This document shows positions 6,712-8,045 of a stretch of 8,045 nt of DNA, in pieces. The translations under genes were made by a program, and so were the position numbers. The notes under the pieces are model-generated. The model saw only the letters and a list, made by a program, of their open reading frames with translations. It was not told the DNA's origin and ran no database searches. The DNA comes from an uncultured Bacteroidales bacterium (GTDB taxonomy: Bacteria; Bacteroidota; Bacteroidia; Bacteroidales; UBA932), in NCBI GenBank assembly GCA_946405485.1, contig CAMJHJ010000108.1, positions 1-8,045 of the forward strand, written 5' to 3'. The stretch's first letter is position 1. Each line of letters starts with the position of its first letter.

Positions 6712-6724
6712 GGGAAACCGGACT
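6690..6724 (-). terminator. Rho-independent terminator of secDF
   Basis: In minus-strand RNA, the 13-nt arm at 6724-6712 pairs along its whole length with 6707-6695 (including two G-U pairs), around a UUUC loop at 6711-6708. A U-run follows, from the A-tract at 6690-6694. It starts 22 nt after the secDF stop codon and is correctly oriented for that gene. This is the clearest terminator in the window. Confidence 0.92.
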
Positions 6725-6746
6725 GATTTATCAACAATTTTCAGGC

Positions 6747-8045
6747 TTACTTCTTGATGGCCTTCTTGGCCTCAGCCTTGGCGTTCACCTTCTTGGTCAC
6801 GTCGTACATCACAGGGGTACCGATCATGATGGAAGCATAGGTTCCGATCAGGATACCGAGGATGAGGGCGACGGCCAGACCGCGGATGGACTCACCGCCG
6901 AAGATCGCGATGGCGAGCATCGGGAGGAGGGTCGACACGGAAGTGTTGACCGTACGGGTCAGGGTCGCATTCAGGGAACGGTTGACCGTGTCCTTGAAGT
7001 CGTCGTTGGGATGCAGGCCGAGGTTCTCACGGATACGGTCGAAGATAACCACGTTATCGTTGATGGCGTAACCGATGATCGTCAGGATAGCGGCGATGAA
7101 GGTCTGGTCCACGTCCAGGTTGAACGGCAGGATGCCGGAGAACAGGGAGAAGAAACCGATGACGATCAGGGCCGTATGGGCCAGGGAGACGACACCGCCC
7201 AGACCCCAGGTCCACTTGCGGAAGCGGATGGCGATGTAGGCGAAGATCACCAACAGGGCGAGGAGGACGCTGATGACGGCGGAACGCTTGATGTCGTTCG
7301 CGATCGTAGCGCCGACCTTGTCGGAGGAGATGATACCGTTCGGGTTCTCCAGCGTGGAGGTGAAGCTTGCGAGAGTGACAGGCTCTTTGAAGAAGCCCTT
7401 CAGGGCCTCGTAGAGCATGCCCTCGATCTCGGCGTCGACCTCGGAAGCATCATTCTTATATTTATAGGAAGTCGTGACCTTCATCTGGCTCTCACCACCG
7501 AACTGCTTGACCTCGACGGAAGCGTTGTCGATCGTCTCGTCAGCCGCAGCGGCAGCGTTGAAAACGTCATTGACCTTGGAACGGACATCCTCAGCCGTGA
7601 CGGGCTGGTCGAAGCGGACGACATAGGTACGGCCGCCGGTGAAGTCGACACCATAGGTGAAGCCCTTCGTGAAGATGGACACCAGGGAGATGAGGATCAG
7701 GGCGCCGGAGATGATGTAGGACCACTTGCGGCCGCCGAGGAAGTCGATGTGCGTGTTCTTCAGGAAGTTCGCGGTGAACTTGTTCTCAAAGGTGATGTTC
7801 TTGCCCTTCTTGATCCGGTCGTCGATGATCAGACGGGAGATGAAGATGGACGTCAGCACGGAGGTGATGATACCGATGACGAGGGTCGTGGCGAAGCCCT
7901 TGACGGGGCCGGAGCCGAAGAAGAAGAGGACGAGACCCGTCAGGAGGGTGGTCACCTGGCCGTCGATGATGGCGGAGTAAGCGTTGTGGTAACCGTCGGC
8001 GACAGCCTTGCTCAGGCCCTTGCCGGCCTTGAGCTCTTCCTTGAT
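6747..8045 (-). CDS. secDF: Protein translocase SecDF fusion, C-terminal part (partial)
   Basis: This inner-membrane protein uses the proton gradient to pull preproteins out of SecYEG during late export. The visible 432 residues (numbered from the right edge) carry the end of SecD joined to SecF, the fused form usual in Bacteroidota. The frame is open through 8045, so the true start lies outside. Two SecD membrane helices (about 31-46 and 50-68) follow AIIDGQ, whose D28 sits where the SecD proton-path aspartate is expected. The SecF half begins near residue 100: a helix at 108-125, DFTGG (134-138), a periplasmic domain to about 250, then five helices (about 255-273, 281-304, 315-337, 370-384, 387-412). 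GYAINDNVVIFDR (325-337) and LTRT (362-365) provide D330 and R364. The tail after 413 is Lys/Ala-rich and cytoplasmic. A strong terminator follows, so secDF ends its transcription unit. Confidence 0.98.
   Translation of the reverse strand: MKEELKAGKGLSKAVADGYHNAYSAIIDGQVTTLLTGLVLFFFGSGPVKGFATTLVIGIITSVLTSIFISRLIIDDRIKKGKNITFENKFTANFLKNTHIDFLGGRKWSYIISGALILISLVSIFTKGFTYGVDFTGGRTYVVRFDQPVTAEDVRSKVNDVFNAAAAADETIDNASVEVKQFGGESQMKVTTSYKYKNDASEVDAEIEGMLYEALKGFFKEPVTLASFTSTLENPNGIISSDKVGATIANDIKRSAVISVLLALLVIFAYIAIRFRKWTWGLGGVVSLAHTALIVIGFFSLFSGILPFNLDVDQTFIAAILTIIGYAINDNVVIFDRIRENLGLHPNDDFKDTVNRSLNATLTRTVNTSVSTLLPMLAIAIFGGESIRGLAVALILGILIGTYASIMIGTPVMYDVTKKVNAKAEAKKAIKK

Noticed and set aside
6747..7955. 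A standalone SecF starting at the GTG codon at 7953-7955
   Set aside because: The frame stays open to the window edge and encodes the upstream SecD sequence ending in AIIDGQ, so that codon is an internal Val of a SecDF fusion.
1..8045. CRISPR arrays, tRNA or rRNA genes, insertion sequences, phage or defence genes
   Set aside because: Reading both strands showed no spaced direct repeats, tRNA-like arms, transposase or integrase motifs, or terminal inverted repeats with target duplications. The window is ordinary core chromosome.

Overview
The window comes from the chromosome of a member of the Bacteroidota, most likely the order Bacteroidales. The evidence is: a single-chain SecDF fusion; a DnaE of about 1,250 residues with an intact PHP active site; a secreted C69-family dipeptidase; signal peptides ending in Phe-Ala-Gln; no Shine-Dalgarno sequences before any visible start; and several exact matches to the Bacteroides-type -7 box TAnnTTTG. 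Base composition looks moderately GC-rich in the genes and A/T-rich only in the short promoter gaps. I cannot name a genus.

Layout, left to right. (1) Positions 1-1022, minus strand: the N-terminal 195 residues of phenylalanyl-tRNA synthetase alpha (pheS, running off the left edge), preceded 7 nt upstream by a small secreted helical protein with two LTxxQ-like motifs (Spy/CpxP-like). The two are probably co-transcribed. (2) Positions 1023-1108: a compact divergent control region in which the two predicted promoters overlap. (3) Positions 1109-2836, plus strand: a complete secreted C69 dipeptidase with its catalytic cysteine at the predicted mature N-terminus. (4) Positions 2837-2926: a 90-nt convergent gap filled almost entirely by one long imperfect palindrome. 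(5) Positions 2927-6676, minus strand: complete dnaE. (6) Positions 6677-6746: a 70-nt gap holding a strong intrinsic terminator for secDF, fused to a predicted dnaE promoter whose -7 box lies only 4 nt before the dnaE ATG. (7) Positions 6747-8045, minus strand: the C-terminal 432 residues of SecDF, whose start lies beyond the right edge.

The genes are mostly housekeeping (translation, replication, protein export) plus two envelope proteins. SecDF drives late steps of Sec export, and the dipeptidase and the Spy-like protein both carry Sec-type signal peptides, so they are plausible clients; nothing suggests a dedicated pathway joining all five genes. I found no mobile element, CRISPR array, tRNA, rRNA, phage or defence gene, and no convincing new multi-gene system. 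The points most worth a second look are in the short intergenic regions: the overlapping divergent promoters, the flush palindrome, and the terminator-promoter fusion that predicts a leaderless dnaE mRNA.
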